Numbered from the stretch's first letter, positions 7,187 to 16,462 are shown. The stretch: DNA of 64,000 nucleotides from Levilactobacillus huananensis (GCF_003946145.1 NZ_RHOC01000010.1:1-64000), one strand, 5' to 3'. Translations and numbers: made by a program. Notes: generated from the sequence alone by a model not told the origin.

Positions 7187-9880
7187 ATGCCAAATGGAAC
7201 GCAACAGCACTATAAAATGTATAAGGCTAAGAAACAATGGCTGGTAGTTGGCCTGACAGGCATAGCGCTGGGAGCGGGACTGACTTTGGGCACCACAGCA
7301 CGGGCTGCCACACTAACTAACGAAAATATTAGTGGCAACACAACGGCACCTGCGAGTGGGACGTCAGAAACAGGGGGTGAGACGCCTAGCAGTGCCGCAA
7401 GTGGTGCTGAGGGAAAAACCATTCAAGCAAGGAGTGCTGCTCCGGAAAAATCACAGGCAGCACCAGCCTCTAGTACGGCGACTCAGGAAAAAGCGCCTGC
7501 AGAACAGTCAAAAATTGCACCGGGCCAACCAGAGAGAACGATAACTGATTTCGCTGACGTGTCAGCTGATGCGTTACCAAGTTCAGTGGTGACTCCGCCA
7601 GTCCAGGCATATCAAATCAATGATGAGGAGATCTTGAATCGTACGAGAATGTATGATTCTAGTTTGTACGCAGCACTTCCGGCGTCAAGAATGGCAGTTG
7701 CGCCGGATGATACGCCAGCAATCACGACCGACAGTGATTTTGTTATTTCCGACCACGTTATTACTGGATACAAGGGGACTGCAACGAAAATCACCATTCC
7801 AGCTAAGGTGAACGGCGAAGATGTGTATCAGATTGGGGCTAATGCCTTTAATTTTGCAGATACCGGCGTCAAATTAACTTCGGTAACTTTTGAGCCTTCC
7901 GGCATGTGGGGGATTGGGACCGATGCTTTCGCTGGGAATAATTTGACCGACGTCGTGCTTCCCGACAACGTAACGGTTATTGGTGCGGAAGCCTTTGCTA
8001 ACAATGGTATGAAGATGCTGCATTTGGGAGCCAGAACCACCACGATTAGTGAGTCGGCTTTTGAAAAGAACAATCTTACGGAAGTGATCATTCCGGATTC
8101 GGTCACAACAATTGGAAAAGATGCCTTTGCCCAAAATAGTTTGCTAGCTACAGTAAAGCTCGGATCTCAGCTCACAACGATTGGTGATTCAGCTTTTGAA
8201 AAAGATAGTCTTTCATCGGTGACTATACCAGATTCGGTTAAAACTATCGGCGTTGGGGCCTTCCAAGGGAACGGCCTCAAGTCTGTGACATTGGGGTCTC
8301 ACCTGATTACGATTGGTGGGTCTGCTTTTGCAGATAATGACTTGACCAGTATTGAGATTCCGGATCAAGTTGAGCCAGAAAACACAAATTCTGAATTTAC
8401 TATTGGAACTGGTGCGTTCGCCAATAATAAGCAGTTAAGTAAGCTGACAATTGGTAAAAATATTTTTTCGATTGGTGATCAAGCTTTCTCTGGAGACGCA
8501 ATAGTTGGACAGGTGACGATTCCCGATACCGTTAAATCAATTGGTGATGGTGCCTTTGAAAATAATCAGTTAACGGGTCTCATTCTAGGAACCACTGATG
8601 CCGTGACGCTAGATAATATTGGAAAATCGGCGTTTGCTGGTAATGATTTGGAAACGCTAGTCATCCCCGATACCGTTAAGTCAATTGGTGATGGTGCTTT
8701 TCAAGCCAATAAGCTGACCAATCTTAATTTGGGATCGGCCGATGGATCGAAGTTAACGACCATTGGAAACTCGGCTTTTGCAGGTAACCAATTAAAGGGA
8801 AAACTAAGTATCCCTAACGCGGTAACGACGATTGGTTCCGATGCTTTTGGTGGGGACGATACTTCCCAGACAAACCAACTCACGACATTGACTCTGGGTA
8901 AGCATGTGAAGACGATTGGCGACAGAGCATTTAGACGTAATGCTTTGGCCGGAACACTCACGTTACCTGACTCGGTCACAGATATCGGGACGGGAGCCTT
9001 TGAGGATAACGATCTGGAGACTGTGCAGTTTGGCAGTCAGGTGGCTAACCTAGGAAACCATGCCTTTGTAGGGAACGATTTACAACGGATCAATTCGACC
9101 ACACCGATTGCTTCTTTTTCTGGAACGCCAGTAGATCCCAATAATCCTAACGGACCGCAAGACCCTGGGGATGCCTTTGCAGCACAGAAGAGTCTTAAAG
9201 ACGTGACAGTTAAGACAACAGGGGGCACGGCCTTAGCAGTTAGAGCGGCTATCATAGAAAAGTTAGGCTTGCAAAATCTGCCATTGGGGAACTTATCCTT
9301 TGCGACGCAAAACGGTGAGACCCTCAGGTATGATGCGGTTAATGACGTACTCACGCTACCGGCCGGTAAAACGTCTGGTAGCTTATCATTGGTACTCACT
9401 TCAAGTGATACCGGTGATCAGAGTGAAGGAAATTATGGGACGCAGGATCTCGAGCTTAACCTAGTTCCAGAGAAGACGGATCCAAGCACCCCGGTAACCC
9501 CGGTGAATCCAGACGATCCGAACAAGCCTGTCGATCCAACGACGCCAACCAAGCCAACCAAACCTGGTAAGCCAACAACGAAGCCTGCCAAGCCAACGGA
9601 ACCAGCTAAGAAGCCCACGGCGGCAACTAAAGCAACCTCTAAGGGCACACCAGCTAATCAGCATCATGGTACTAGTCAATCGTTAGGAACTGGTAATCGT
9701 CGGTCACTGACGACCGCGTCCGCTAGAACGACAAACAAAGCGAACCAGAGTTCTAACCGGCAGACGACTGCGATGCTTCCGCAGACCAGCGAGCAACAAT
9801 CGCTATGGCAGTGGTTGGGACTACTGGGCCTCAGCCTATTGAGTTGGTTAGGCCTAGCCGATCGCCGACGCAAAAATTAA
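7187..9880 (+). CDS. Second LPxTG-anchored BspA-type leucine-rich-repeat surface protein
   Basis: An 897-residue paralogue of the preceding protein. The signal peptide begins with HYKMYKAKKQWLV, close to the KxYKxGKxW export motif, and is likely cut after ARA (residue 40). A Ser/Thr/Ala-rich linker reaches about residue 180, LRR_5 repeats (TIGxxAFxxNxL, IPDSV) fill about 195-640, and the shared 90-residue module follows. A Pro/Thr/Lys wall-spanning stretch leads to LPQTS at 864-868, a hydrophobic helix and RRRKN. The start at ATG 7187 has a weak ribosome site. Tandem arrangement and common architecture indicate duplication; linker and signal types differ, so divergence is old or domains were exchanged. 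Confidence 0.9.
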   Translation: MPNGTQQHYKMYKAKKQWLVVGLTGIALGAGLTLGTTARAATLTNENISGNTTAPASGTSETGGETPSSAASGAEGKTIQARSAAPEKSQAAPASSTATQEKAPAEQSKIAPGQPERTITDFADVSADALPSSVVTPPVQAYQINDEEILNRTRMYDSSLYAALPASRMAVAPDDTPAITTDSDFVISDHVITGYKGTATKITIPAKVNGEDVYQIGANAFNFADTGVKLTSVTFEPSGMWGIGTDAFAGNNLTDVVLPDNVTVIGAEAFANNGMKMLHLGARTTTISESAFEKNNLTEVIIPDSVTTIGKDAFAQNSLLATVKLGSQLTTIGDSAFEKDSLSSVTIPDSVKTIGVGAFQGNGLKSVTLGSHLITIGGSAFADNDLTSIEIPDQVEPENTNSEFTIGTGAFANNKQLSKLTIGKNIFSIGDQAFSGDAIVGQVTIPDTVKSIGDGAFENNQLTGLILGTTDAVTLDNIGKSAFAGNDLETLVIPDTVKSIGDGAFQANKLTNLNLGSADGSKLTTIGNSAFAGNQLKGKLSIPNAVTTIGSDAFGGDDTSQTNQLTTLTLGKHVKTIGDRAFRRNALAGTLTLPDSVTDIGTGAFEDNDLETVQFGSQVANLGNHAFVGNDLQRINSTTPIASFSGTPVDPNNPNGPQDPGDAFAAQKSLKDVTVKTTGGTALAVRAAIIEKLGLQNLPLGNLSFATQNGETLRYDAVNDVLTLPAGKTSGSLSLVLTSSDTGDQSEGNYGTQDLELNLVPEKTDPSTPVTPVNPDDPNKPVDPTTPTKPTKPGKPTTKPAKPTEPAKKPTAATKATSKGTPANQHHGTSQSLGTGNRRSLTTASARTTNKANQSSNRQTTAMLPQTSEQQSLWQWLGLLGLSLLSWLGLADRRRKN

Positions 9881-9895
9881 CTTAATATCATGTGT

Positions 9896-9929
9896 AAGGC
9901 CTGTGACGGGTGACCGTTGCGGGTCTTTT
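9896..9929 (+). terminator. Terminator after the second LRR gene
   Basis: AAGGCCTGTGACGG and CCGTTGCGGGTCTT pair along their full length (with G-T wobbles) around GTGA, followed by TTTT. Confidence 0.78.
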
Positions 9930-10076
9930 CTATGTCCCTAAAAGAAATGAAACGCAGGGTGTGATTTTCAGACTTGATGCCCATATCACCCGAAGACTAT
10001 CCACAGCTTTCAGTGCACTGCCCCTTGAAAGGCCAACTAGGATTGGCTGGGACCAGTGTGCAACCGGTAGGAAAAA

Positions 10077-10105
10077 TTGACAATTGTGAGGAACTTCGCT
10101 AAAGT
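10077..10105 (+). promoter_or_regulatory. Promoter of the S9 peptidase-proC operon
   Basis: TTGACA at 10077-10082 and TAAAGT at 10100-10105 are spaced by 17 bases, 60 bases before the start codon. The remaining intergenic sequence from 9930 shows nothing else of note. Confidence 0.7.
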
Positions 10106-10164
10106 CAACTTAATAATTGTGCCAGACCATTTCGTATCCTAACGGGGAAAGTGGGGGTCTTGTG

Positions 10165-12114
10165 ATGTCAGAAATCGTGAAGCCAGAAGACCTGTTTGCC
10201 TTGCGTTCACTAGCTCAACCGGTGAGTGACGGGCAACGGGTCTACTACCTAGAGAGCCACCTAGACCAGCAACGGAATTGTAACCAGTCCAGTATTTTTA
10301 GTGTCAGTTTGGCCACTGGGGCTGATCGGCGGCGTTGGAGTCCGGAAGGTGTGAGTGTTTCTCAGCTGACGTTGAGTCATGACCACCGCTATTTGGCCTT
10401 TATCGGCCAGATCGGTGATCATACGCAGCTCTTTCGAGTCGATTTGAGCGGGGGTGCTCCCGTGCAATTGACCAAGGGGGACCGTGATATTGATACCCCA
10501 GTCTGGGCCAAAGATGGACATGTGCTCTATTTTCAAACGGTCGTGGGTGAACCCAAAGTTGCTGAATTTCCACAACCCCATGTTGTGACGCGTCTATGGT
10601 ATCAGGAAAATGGCGCGGGTATTCTGCCGCAAGGTCTGACTTACCAGTGTTTGCGTTATGATTGTCAGACTGGTGACCAGTCGGTAGTCTTGGAGCAGTC
10701 GACTGAATTTCAGGTCATGGCGGCCAACGCACAGGGCCTGGTTTATGGTCGTAAACGACTGCCTGACGATGATCAGGATTTCAGTGAGGGGGTCTATTGG
10801 CATACTTTCGATGGCAATGGCGATCGGTTGCTGAATGCCGCTGTGGCCCAAGGAACCTTCGACAGTGCCGTCCTTAGCCCTGACGGCACACACGTGGCCA
10901 TGTGGGGGCTAGATAATCACATCATGGATGTGGCTCAAGCCCACGCCTGGGTGGTTGATCTGACCAATGGCCAATTGACAGATGTGACCGCACCACGAGA
11001 TGTTGAGGTTGGGGACAAACTGACCAATGATAGTCAGCACGGGCAGTCGGGCCAATCAGTGGCCTGGCTGAATGCCGAGACTCTTTTAACCTTGGAAAAT
11101 GTGGCTGGACGAGTATCATTGATGTGTCAGACGATGCTCGGAGACCGGGTAACACCGCTACTTGATGGCGATCGTGGCATCACAGACTTTTCCGTCGTCG
11201 ATGACCACACAATTGTCTTTACCGAAACGACAATGACCAGCGTTAGCCGGTTGAAGGTCCTCGATTTGACGACGATGGTGGAACGCGAGTTGGTTAATCC
11301 CAATGCGCAGTACGAGGCAACGCATGCCCTCGTAGCCGGACAACGCTTTACCTTCCAGAGCGCTGACTTTCCAGTTACCGGATGGTACTTCCCACCGGTA
11401 ACGCCGCAAACGAAGCATCCGGCAATTCTCTATATCCACGGTGGCCCTGAGGTGAACTATGGGTATAGCTTCTATCATGAATTCCAGTACTTGGTTGGCC
11501 AGGGCTATGGCGTGATCGCTGTTGATCCTCGGGGTAGTACGGGTTACGGTCAGGATTTCTCAGCTGCGGTGATTGGGCATTACGGTGAAGGAGACTTTGC
11601 CGATTTGATGGCTGGGACTGATGCGGCGCTAAAATACGATCCGACTATTGATCCGCAACAACTCTGTGTGACTGGCGGGTCATATGGTGGTTTTATGACC
11701 AACTGGATTGAGACCCACACGACGCGCTTCGCAGCGGCTGTGACGCAGCGCTCAATTTCAGACTGGGTGAGTTTCTATGGTACCAGTGACATCGGCTACT
11801 TTTTCACCAAATGGGAAATGGCTCAGGACATGACAAATGTGGCAGCCCTGTGGGCATTGTCACCGTTAGCCCACGTTAAGGACGCGTCTACGCCAATTCT
11901 AATTCTACATGGTGAATCAGACCGACGCAGTCCGACAACGCAAGGGATGGCTTTTTACGTGGGTTTAAAGGAGACTGGTGTGGATACCCAGCTGGTCCTC
12001 TTCCCAGAATCGACTCACGAATTGTCCCGATCGGGCTTACCAAACTTAAGAATTGAACGATTAAAACAAATCAATCGGTGGTTTAAGGATCACCTACCGC
12101 AGGAGGAAATTTAA
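10165..12114 (+). CDS. S9 family (prolyl oligopeptidase-like) serine peptidase
   Basis: A 649-residue cytoplasmic peptidase. The N-terminal two thirds have the beta-propeller repeats seen in acylaminoacyl-peptidase and dipeptidyl-peptidase-like proteins (HDHRYLAFIG, PVWAKDGHVLYF). The C-terminal alpha/beta-hydrolase domain has GGSYGG with nucleophile Ser506, GESDRR with Asp586 and STHE with His618, plus the oxyanion-type motif YIHGGPE. It should cleave short peptides. The start is taken as ATG 10165 behind GGGGGT, not the longer frame beginning upstream. Its stop directly abuts the proC start, so both are made from one message. Confidence 0.88.
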   Translation: MSEIVKPEDLFALRSLAQPVSDGQRVYYLESHLDQQRNCNQSSIFSVSLATGADRRRWSPEGVSVSQLTLSHDHRYLAFIGQIGDHTQLFRVDLSGGAPVQLTKGDRDIDTPVWAKDGHVLYFQTVVGEPKVAEFPQPHVVTRLWYQENGAGILPQGLTYQCLRYDCQTGDQSVVLEQSTEFQVMAANAQGLVYGRKRLPDDDQDFSEGVYWHTFDGNGDRLLNAAVAQGTFDSAVLSPDGTHVAMWGLDNHIMDVAQAHAWVVDLTNGQLTDVTAPRDVEVGDKLTNDSQHGQSGQSVAWLNAETLLTLENVAGRVSLMCQTMLGDRVTPLLDGDRGITDFSVVDDHTIVFTETTMTSVSRLKVLDLTTMVERELVNPNAQYEATHALVAGQRFTFQSADFPVTGWYFPPVTPQTKHPAILYIHGGPEVNYGYSFYHEFQYLVGQGYGVIAVDPRGSTGYGQDFSAAVIGHYGEGDFADLMAGTDAALKYDPTIDPQQLCVTGGSYGGFMTNWIETHTTRFAAAVTQRSISDWVSFYGTSDIGYFFTKWEMAQDMTNVAALWALSPLAHVKDASTPILILHGESDRRSPTTQGMAFYVGLKETGVDTQLVLFPESTHELSRSGLPNLRIERLKQINRWFKDHLPQEEI

Positions 12115-12918
12115 ATGAAGATTGGATTTATCGGTGTTGGCGGGATGGCTCGCGCTATTATTGGCGGCTTATTACAGGCCCAGACATTTGCGCCCACGGA
12201 GATCGTGGTTCACAGTCATCGGCAGGAGAGTTACCAGCCTTACGCGCAAGAACATGGTCTCGTAGCCGCGCTTAGCAACCAAAAGGTGGTTCAGACCAGT
12301 GATCTCGTGGTCCTCGCCGTAACACCGAACGTGGCCCCAGCCGTTTTAAAGGAAATTAAGGCTGATTTGGACGGGACTAACAAGGTGTTACTCTCGATTG
12401 TGGCTGGGCTGTCGCTCAGCGACATCGCCGATCTCGTTGGCAATTCAGTCCCAACGTTACGGACGCTGCCAAACGTCAACGTCGAAGTAGGAGCAGGGAT
12501 GACCGCGGTTGCTGCCAACGCCGCCCTGAATGGTGACAACTTAGCCGCAGCACTGCGGGTTTTCAACACGATTGGCGATACGACCGAACTGGCTGAAGAC
12601 CAATTTGGCGTCTTCAGTGCCCTGGCCGGCAGCTCGCCCGCCTACATTGACTTCTTCATCGACAGCCTAAGTCGGGCCGGTGTTAAGCACGGGTTGACTA
12701 AGGCTCAAGCGACCCAGATTGCCGCGCAGGCCACTTTGGGGTCCGCCAAGATGGTGCTTAGCAGTCACAAGATTCCCTTTGAACTTATTGACCAAGTTTC
12801 CTCGCCCGGTGGTAGTACTGTGGCTGGCTTGCTGGCGATGGAAGAGGCGGGATTAATGACCGCCGTGGTTAAGGGAATCGACGCCACGATCAAACGGGAT
12901 GCTGGGGGTCCAGCTTAG
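12115..12918 (+). CDS. proC: Pyrroline-5-carboxylate reductase
   Basis: A 267-residue enzyme catalysing the last step of proline synthesis: NAD(P)H-dependent reduction of pyrroline-5-carboxylate. The N-terminal Rossmann motif GFIGVGGMARAI binds the cofactor, LPNVNVEVGAG lies mid-protein, and the C-terminal dimer and active-site region is recognisable in AGSSPAYIDFFIDSLS and VSSPGGSTVAGL. The ATG immediately follows the stop of the S9 peptidase gene, and the ribosome site AGGAGGA lies inside that gene, so translation is coupled. No proA or proB is near. Confidence 0.94.
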   Translation: MKIGFIGVGGMARAIIGGLLQAQTFAPTEIVVHSHRQESYQPYAQEHGLVAALSNQKVVQTSDLVVLAVTPNVAPAVLKEIKADLDGTNKVLLSIVAGLSLSDIADLVGNSVPTLRTLPNVNVEVGAGMTAVAANAALNGDNLAAALRVFNTIGDTTELAEDQFGVFSALAGSSPAYIDFFIDSLSRAGVKHGLTKAQATQIAAQATLGSAKMVLSSHKIPFELIDQVSSPGGSTVAGLLAMEEAGLMTAVVKGIDATIKRDAGGPA

Positions 12919-12933
12919 TTTAGATCGCGTGAG

Positions 12934-12962
12934 TTGCATTTTTGGTCTATACCGATTACAAT
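12934..12962 (+). promoter_or_regulatory. nagA promoter with embedded NagR-type operator
   Basis: TTGCAT (12934-12939) and TACAAT (12957-12962) are spaced by 17 bases. The spacer holds TTGGTCTATACCGA (12942-12955), a near-palindrome that fits the TGGTCTAtACCA type bound by NagR/DasR-like GntR regulators of aminosugar genes. Binding there would block RNA polymerase. The likely regulator is the gene just downstream of nagA. Confidence 0.8.
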
Positions 12963-13002
12963 AATGATGTTGAGATTGTCAGTATTGATTAGGAGGAGAC
13001 TC

Positions 13003-14145
13003 ATGAGTATTGTCTTAAAACACGCGAAGATTTACACCGGGGACAGCGTCATTGCCGACGGGTATGTGCGCTTTGACCGTCAGATTGAAGCGGTTGGACC
13101 TGTGGCGGACTTTCGCCCCCAACCAGCCGATGAAGTTCACGTGGTCACTGGCCGCACAATTGTACCAGGATTTATTGACGTGCATAGTCACGGAGGCTAT
13201 GGATATGATAGTATGGATGGTGACCCCGACCAAATAGATCAAATGGTTAATCAGATGGTCTATGAAGGGATCACTACCATTTTTCCCACAACGATGACAC
13301 AGTCAAATGACGCGATTGATCATGCTATGTCGGGAATCGCAGCGGCGGCTGAGCGGAACCCTGTGATTCAGGGTGTTCACTTGGAAGGACCGTTCATCGC
13401 GGCTATTTACAAGGGTGCTCAGCCAGAAGCTTACATCAAGGATCCTGACGTGGCCCTGTTGGATCGATGGAACACGTTGTCGGGTGGCCGGGTCAGACTG
13501 ATCACCTATGCACCAGAAGATGCCGGTGCCGCTAAATTTGAAACGTATTGTTTAGCCAATGGCATCGTGCCTTCAGTGGGTCACTCGAATGCCACCAGAG
13601 CGCAATTGTTGAACAGCCGGGCCACGCATGTGACACACTTGTACAACGCGCAACGGGGGCTCAAGCATCGTGAACCGGGTGTTACCGGTCATGCTATGTT
13701 GGAGGATAATCTTTACTGTGAGTTGATCTGTGACGGGTTCCATATTGTACCCGATATGATCAAGCTAGCCTACGAACAGAAAGGCCCTCACCGCTTAGAA
13801 TTGGTAACGGACTCGATGCGTGCCAAGGGGATGCCCGAGGGTGTCAGTGAGTTCGGGGGCCAGAAGGTCATCGTTAAGGATCGGCAAGCCCGACTCGAGA
13901 GTGGTAACTTGGCTGGATCTGTTCTTCGTTACGATGAAGCTTTCCGTAACGTGATGTTGTTTACGGGTTGCGATGTCAATGAAGCCGTTCAGATGAGCTC
14001 GGTTAACCAGGCCGAAGAATTCCAGTTAACACAGAAGGGCAAGCTTGAACCCGGTCGTGACGCGGATCTTAACGTGATGACACCAGGCTTCCAGCTAGAA
14101 ACAACGTATAGCTTGGGTCGAGCATTTAGTCAAAAGAACAAATAA
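13003..14145 (+). CDS. nagA: N-acetylglucosamine-6-phosphate deacetylase
   Basis: A 380-residue amidohydrolase that removes acetate from GlcNAc-6-phosphate, feeding aminosugars from cell-wall recycling or medium into glucosamine-6-phosphate. IDVHSHGG gives the metal-binding HxH, HLEGPF the bridging glutamate region, GHSNAT and THLYNA further histidines, and LVTDSM the catalytic aspartate. The start is ATG 13003 behind AGGAGGA, not the frame beginning 23 codons upstream. It forms a pair with the GntR-type regulator that follows, and its promoter holds a matching operator. Confidence 0.95.
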   Translation: MSIVLKHAKIYTGDSVIADGYVRFDRQIEAVGPVADFRPQPADEVHVVTGRTIVPGFIDVHSHGGYGYDSMDGDPDQIDQMVNQMVYEGITTIFPTTMTQSNDAIDHAMSGIAAAAERNPVIQGVHLEGPFIAAIYKGAQPEAYIKDPDVALLDRWNTLSGGRVRLITYAPEDAGAAKFETYCLANGIVPSVGHSNATRAQLLNSRATHVTHLYNAQRGLKHREPGVTGHAMLEDNLYCELICDGFHIVPDMIKLAYEQKGPHRLELVTDSMRAKGMPEGVSEFGGQKVIVKDRQARLESGNLAGSVLRYDEAFRNVMLFTGCDVNEAVQMSSVNQAEEFQLTQKGKLEPGRDADLNVMTPGFQLETTYSLGRAFSQKNK

Positions 14146-14181
14146 CTTAAAGTTGGATTTTTAGAAGGGACGTTGGGTGCT

Positions 14182-14883
14182 GTGAGTTCACCGATTTATA
14201 TTCAAATTCATAATGACATTAAGCGCGCGATTGAAGCTGGAAAGTGGGCGGTTGGCGACCGAATTCCGTCAGAACGGGAGTTGTCGCGTGAGTTTGATGT
14301 GAGTCGGATGACTCTACGCCAGGCCATTCAAACCTTGGTCGATGAAGGAATTCTCGAACGCCAGGTGGGGTCTGGAACCTATGTGGCCAACCAGAAGGTT
14401 CAAGAGAAAATGTCTGGGGTCACCAGTTTTACCGATTTGATGTTGGCTCAAGGCAAGCAGCCTTCCAGCAAGACCATTTCCTATCACGTCATGAGTCCCT
14501 CATTGAGTGAAGCTGAAAAGTTAAAGCTCAGCGAAGAGGACCTCGTGTTGCGAATGGAACGAATTCGTTATGGAGATGATGTGCCTATTTGTTTTGAAGT
14601 GGCGACCGTTCCAGAACGACTGGTCGATGGGCTCAGCAAGAAAGAAGTCACGAGTTCTCTGTACCGTGCACTCGAAGATAAGAAGGGTCTGAATCCTGGT
14701 AAGGCACAACAGACGGTTTCCGCTATGTCGGCTTCCGAACGGATTTCAGAATACTTGAACATCAAGCGTGGCGATGCGATCTTGCGGCTTCGTCAGGTGA
14801 CCTGCTTACAAGATGGTACGCCATTCGAATACGTGCGGACCCAATATGTTGGCGAGCGTTTTGAGTTTTATTTGGAAAAGTAA
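14182..14883 (+). CDS. nagR: GntR/HutC family regulator of aminosugar use, NagR-like
   Basis: A 233-residue repressor. The N-terminal winged helix carries the GntR signature IPSERELSREFDVSRMTLRQ, and the C-terminal UTRA domain (about residues 85-230) should bind a phosphorylated aminosugar such as glucosamine-6-phosphate. GTG at 14182 is preferred because TTG 14173 is only two bases from the ribosome site AGAAGGGA. It follows nagA closely with no terminator between them, so it is probably auto-controlled through the operator before nagA. The NagR assignment rests on context plus operator form. Confidence 0.85.
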   Translation: MSSPIYIQIHNDIKRAIEAGKWAVGDRIPSERELSREFDVSRMTLRQAIQTLVDEGILERQVGSGTYVANQKVQEKMSGVTSFTDLMLAQGKQPSSKTISYHVMSPSLSEAEKLKLSEEDLVLRMERIRYGDDVPICFEVATVPERLVDGLSKKEVTSSLYRALEDKKGLNPGKAQQTVSAMSASERISEYLNIKRGDAILRLRQVTCLQDGTPFEYVRTQYVGERFEFYLEK

Positions 14884-14928
14884 CAACGTGCTATGGATCG
14901 CACGGCTTAACAAGCTACATTTGAAAAT

Positions 14929-14969
14929 AAAAAGTGGCGCTATGACATTTGTCACGGCGTCACTTTTTT
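14929..14969 (+). terminator. Terminator of nagA-nagR
   Basis: AAAGTGGCGC and GCGTCACTTT pair over 10 bp around a loop that itself contains TGACATTTGTCA, followed by TTTTTT. The stretch from here to 15152 shows no other clear element. Confidence 0.85.
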
Positions 14970-15152
14970 CAAAAAGAAGTGGGACAACCGAATTTAAGGT
15001 AGGCGGTGGTATCTCCTTCACAATGAGCACAGATCGGAAAATTCGGGGGCAATGCTAGTTGCATACGAATGATACCGAAACCAAACTGACGCCACGACTT
15101 GATCGTGATGGGCAGTCTCTATTGAATCAGGGACGCTAAAGGGGGCAGGCTG

Positions 15153-15641
15153 ATGTTTATTCGGCGAGCAAAACAGAACGATAATTTTCATGAAGTCGCG
15201 AACCTGTATCTGACAGTCTGGCGCTCTGCTTATGCGGGCATGCTGCCAGCGAAATTTTTGGATCAATTGACTGTCGATACTTGGCACCCCGAACGTGGTT
15301 GGCAGCAAACTTGGTTGGCCTTTCAAGGGGAAAAGGTGGTCGGTGTTTGTGCCGCGGGTCCTGCCAGAAAGGCCGAGCGATCAAATTGGGGCGAAATTTA
15401 TTCGATTTATGTTCATCCTCGCGTGCAGCATCAAGGTGTCGGACAGCAACTCATGACGGCGGCCCTTACAGCCCTAAACGCAACGACCGAGCGGGTTTAT
15501 TTGGAAGTCCTCGAGGCGAATCATTCGGCGCAGGCATTTTACCGCGAATTTGGTTTCAGACAAAAAGACCCTGCCCGGTTACGGACAGAGTCACAAGGTC
15601 AACTCTCGGTGATTGAAATGGAACGGGTACGCCACAACTAG
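15153..15641 (+). CDS. GNAT family N-acetyltransferase
   Basis: A 162-residue protein with the GNAT fold. Motif A is visible as SIYVHPRVQHQGVGQQLM, where QHQGVG is the acetyl-CoA pyrophosphate-binding R/QxxGxG loop, followed by VYLEVLEANHSAQAFYREFGF, the motif B region. It resembles small-molecule or peptide acetyltransferases; the acceptor is unknown. The gene starts at ATG behind a GGGGGCAGG-type site. Its stop codon overlaps that of the convergent tagA gene. Confidence 0.85.
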   Translation: MFIRRAKQNDNFHEVANLYLTVWRSAYAGMLPAKFLDQLTVDTWHPERGWQQTWLAFQGEKVVGVCAAGPARKAERSNWGEIYSIYVHPRVQHQGVGQQLMTAALTALNATTERVYLEVLEANHSAQAFYREFGFRQKDPARLRTESQGQLSVIEMERVRHN

Positions 15642-16372
15642 CGTTGCTGCCTTGCCTGTTGGCGTACTAAATGGAGGTAGCGAGGGATAATGGCAATCCG
15701 CTTAAGCCGCTTGGGGTCCTTAACTGTGCGGTAGGCCCATTCCAAATGATGATCCTGCCAGAACTTAGGTGCCCGGTCGACGGCCCCGGCGAGGACGTCG
15801 AAGCTTCCGCCGACCCCCATCCACAGGCCCTTGGTCGTGTGTCGATGCTGGGCGATGAATTTTTCCTGTTTTGGGAACCCGAGAGCCGCAAAAACCATGT
15901 CAGGTTGAGTGGCCTTGATGTCGGCAACAATGTCGGCATCATCGTCGAAATAGCCATCGTGAATACCGGCGATGGCGAGCCCTGGGAAGTCATGTGGTAA
16001 GGTTTGCTTCAACGTGGCGACCACTTCGGGCTTGGCGCCTACAAAGTAGGCTGAGCGGTGCTGTCTGCTAGCCCACTCGAGGAGCGCGTACATCGTATCG
16101 AAGCCGGTAATTCTTTCCGGTAGCGGTTGATTTAAAAGTTTAGCGCCGTCTAAGATTCCTACCCCATCCGGGGTAATGTAGTCCGCGTTGCGAATCAGCC
16201 GTTGATAGTCCGGGTGTTCGTGCGCGTACATCACGATTTCAGGATTGGCGGTGACGACGAAGGTATTTTGTTTGGCCACGATGCGGGTTTGTAATGTGGT
16301 CAGCAGATGGTCAGCCGTGGTTTTGACGAAGGGGACGCCAAGAACGGTAACCGTAGAGAATGAAGGTTGCAT
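15638..16372 (-). CDS. tagA: WecG/TagA/CpsF family glycosyltransferase (wall teichoic acid linkage-unit synthesis)
   Basis: A 244-residue membrane-associated enzyme of the GT26 family. It is expected to add N-acetylmannosamine to undecaprenyl-PP-GlcNAc, the second step of the wall teichoic acid linkage unit. ANPEIVMYAHEHPDYQ, TPDGVGILDGAKLL (with the conserved aspartate) and ALGFPKQEKFI are typical blocks. ATG 16372 is chosen because AAGGAG lies six bases upstream; the longer frame has no such site. It stands alone here, facing the GNAT gene. Confidence 0.9.
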   Translation of the reverse strand: MQPSFSTVTVLGVPFVKTTADHLLTTLQTRIVAKQNTFVVTANPEIVMYAHEHPDYQRLIRNADYITPDGVGILDGAKLLNQPLPERITGFDTMYALLEWASRQHRSAYFVGAKPEVVATLKQTLPHDFPGLAIAGIHDGYFDDDADIVADIKATQPDMVFAALGFPKQEKFIAQHRHTTKGLWMGVGGSFDVLAGAVDRAPKFWQDHHLEWAYRTVKDPKRLKRIAIIPRYLHLVRQQARQQR

Positions 16373-16433
16373 AGGGACTCCTTTCAGGATTGTCATTCGG
16401 ACTAATTAAGCACCGATGACCATGTTAAAAAGT

Positions 16434-16462
16434 ATGACGCTCCATGGGTTTCATGCTAAAAT
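16434..16462 (+). promoter_or_regulatory. Promoter of pncB-nadE
   Basis: ATGACG (16434-16439), a 17-base spacer and TAAAAT (16457-16462) preceded by TG, giving an extended -10. The start codon of pncB is about 60 bases downstream. Confidence 0.65.

Noticed and set aside
10081-10090. CAATTGTGAG resembling a lac operator half-site before the S9 peptidase gene
   Set aside because: Only one half is present, without an inverted partner; probably chance.
15667-16000. Open frames on both strands within tagA
   Set aside because: They are shadow frames of a clear TagA coding sequence.
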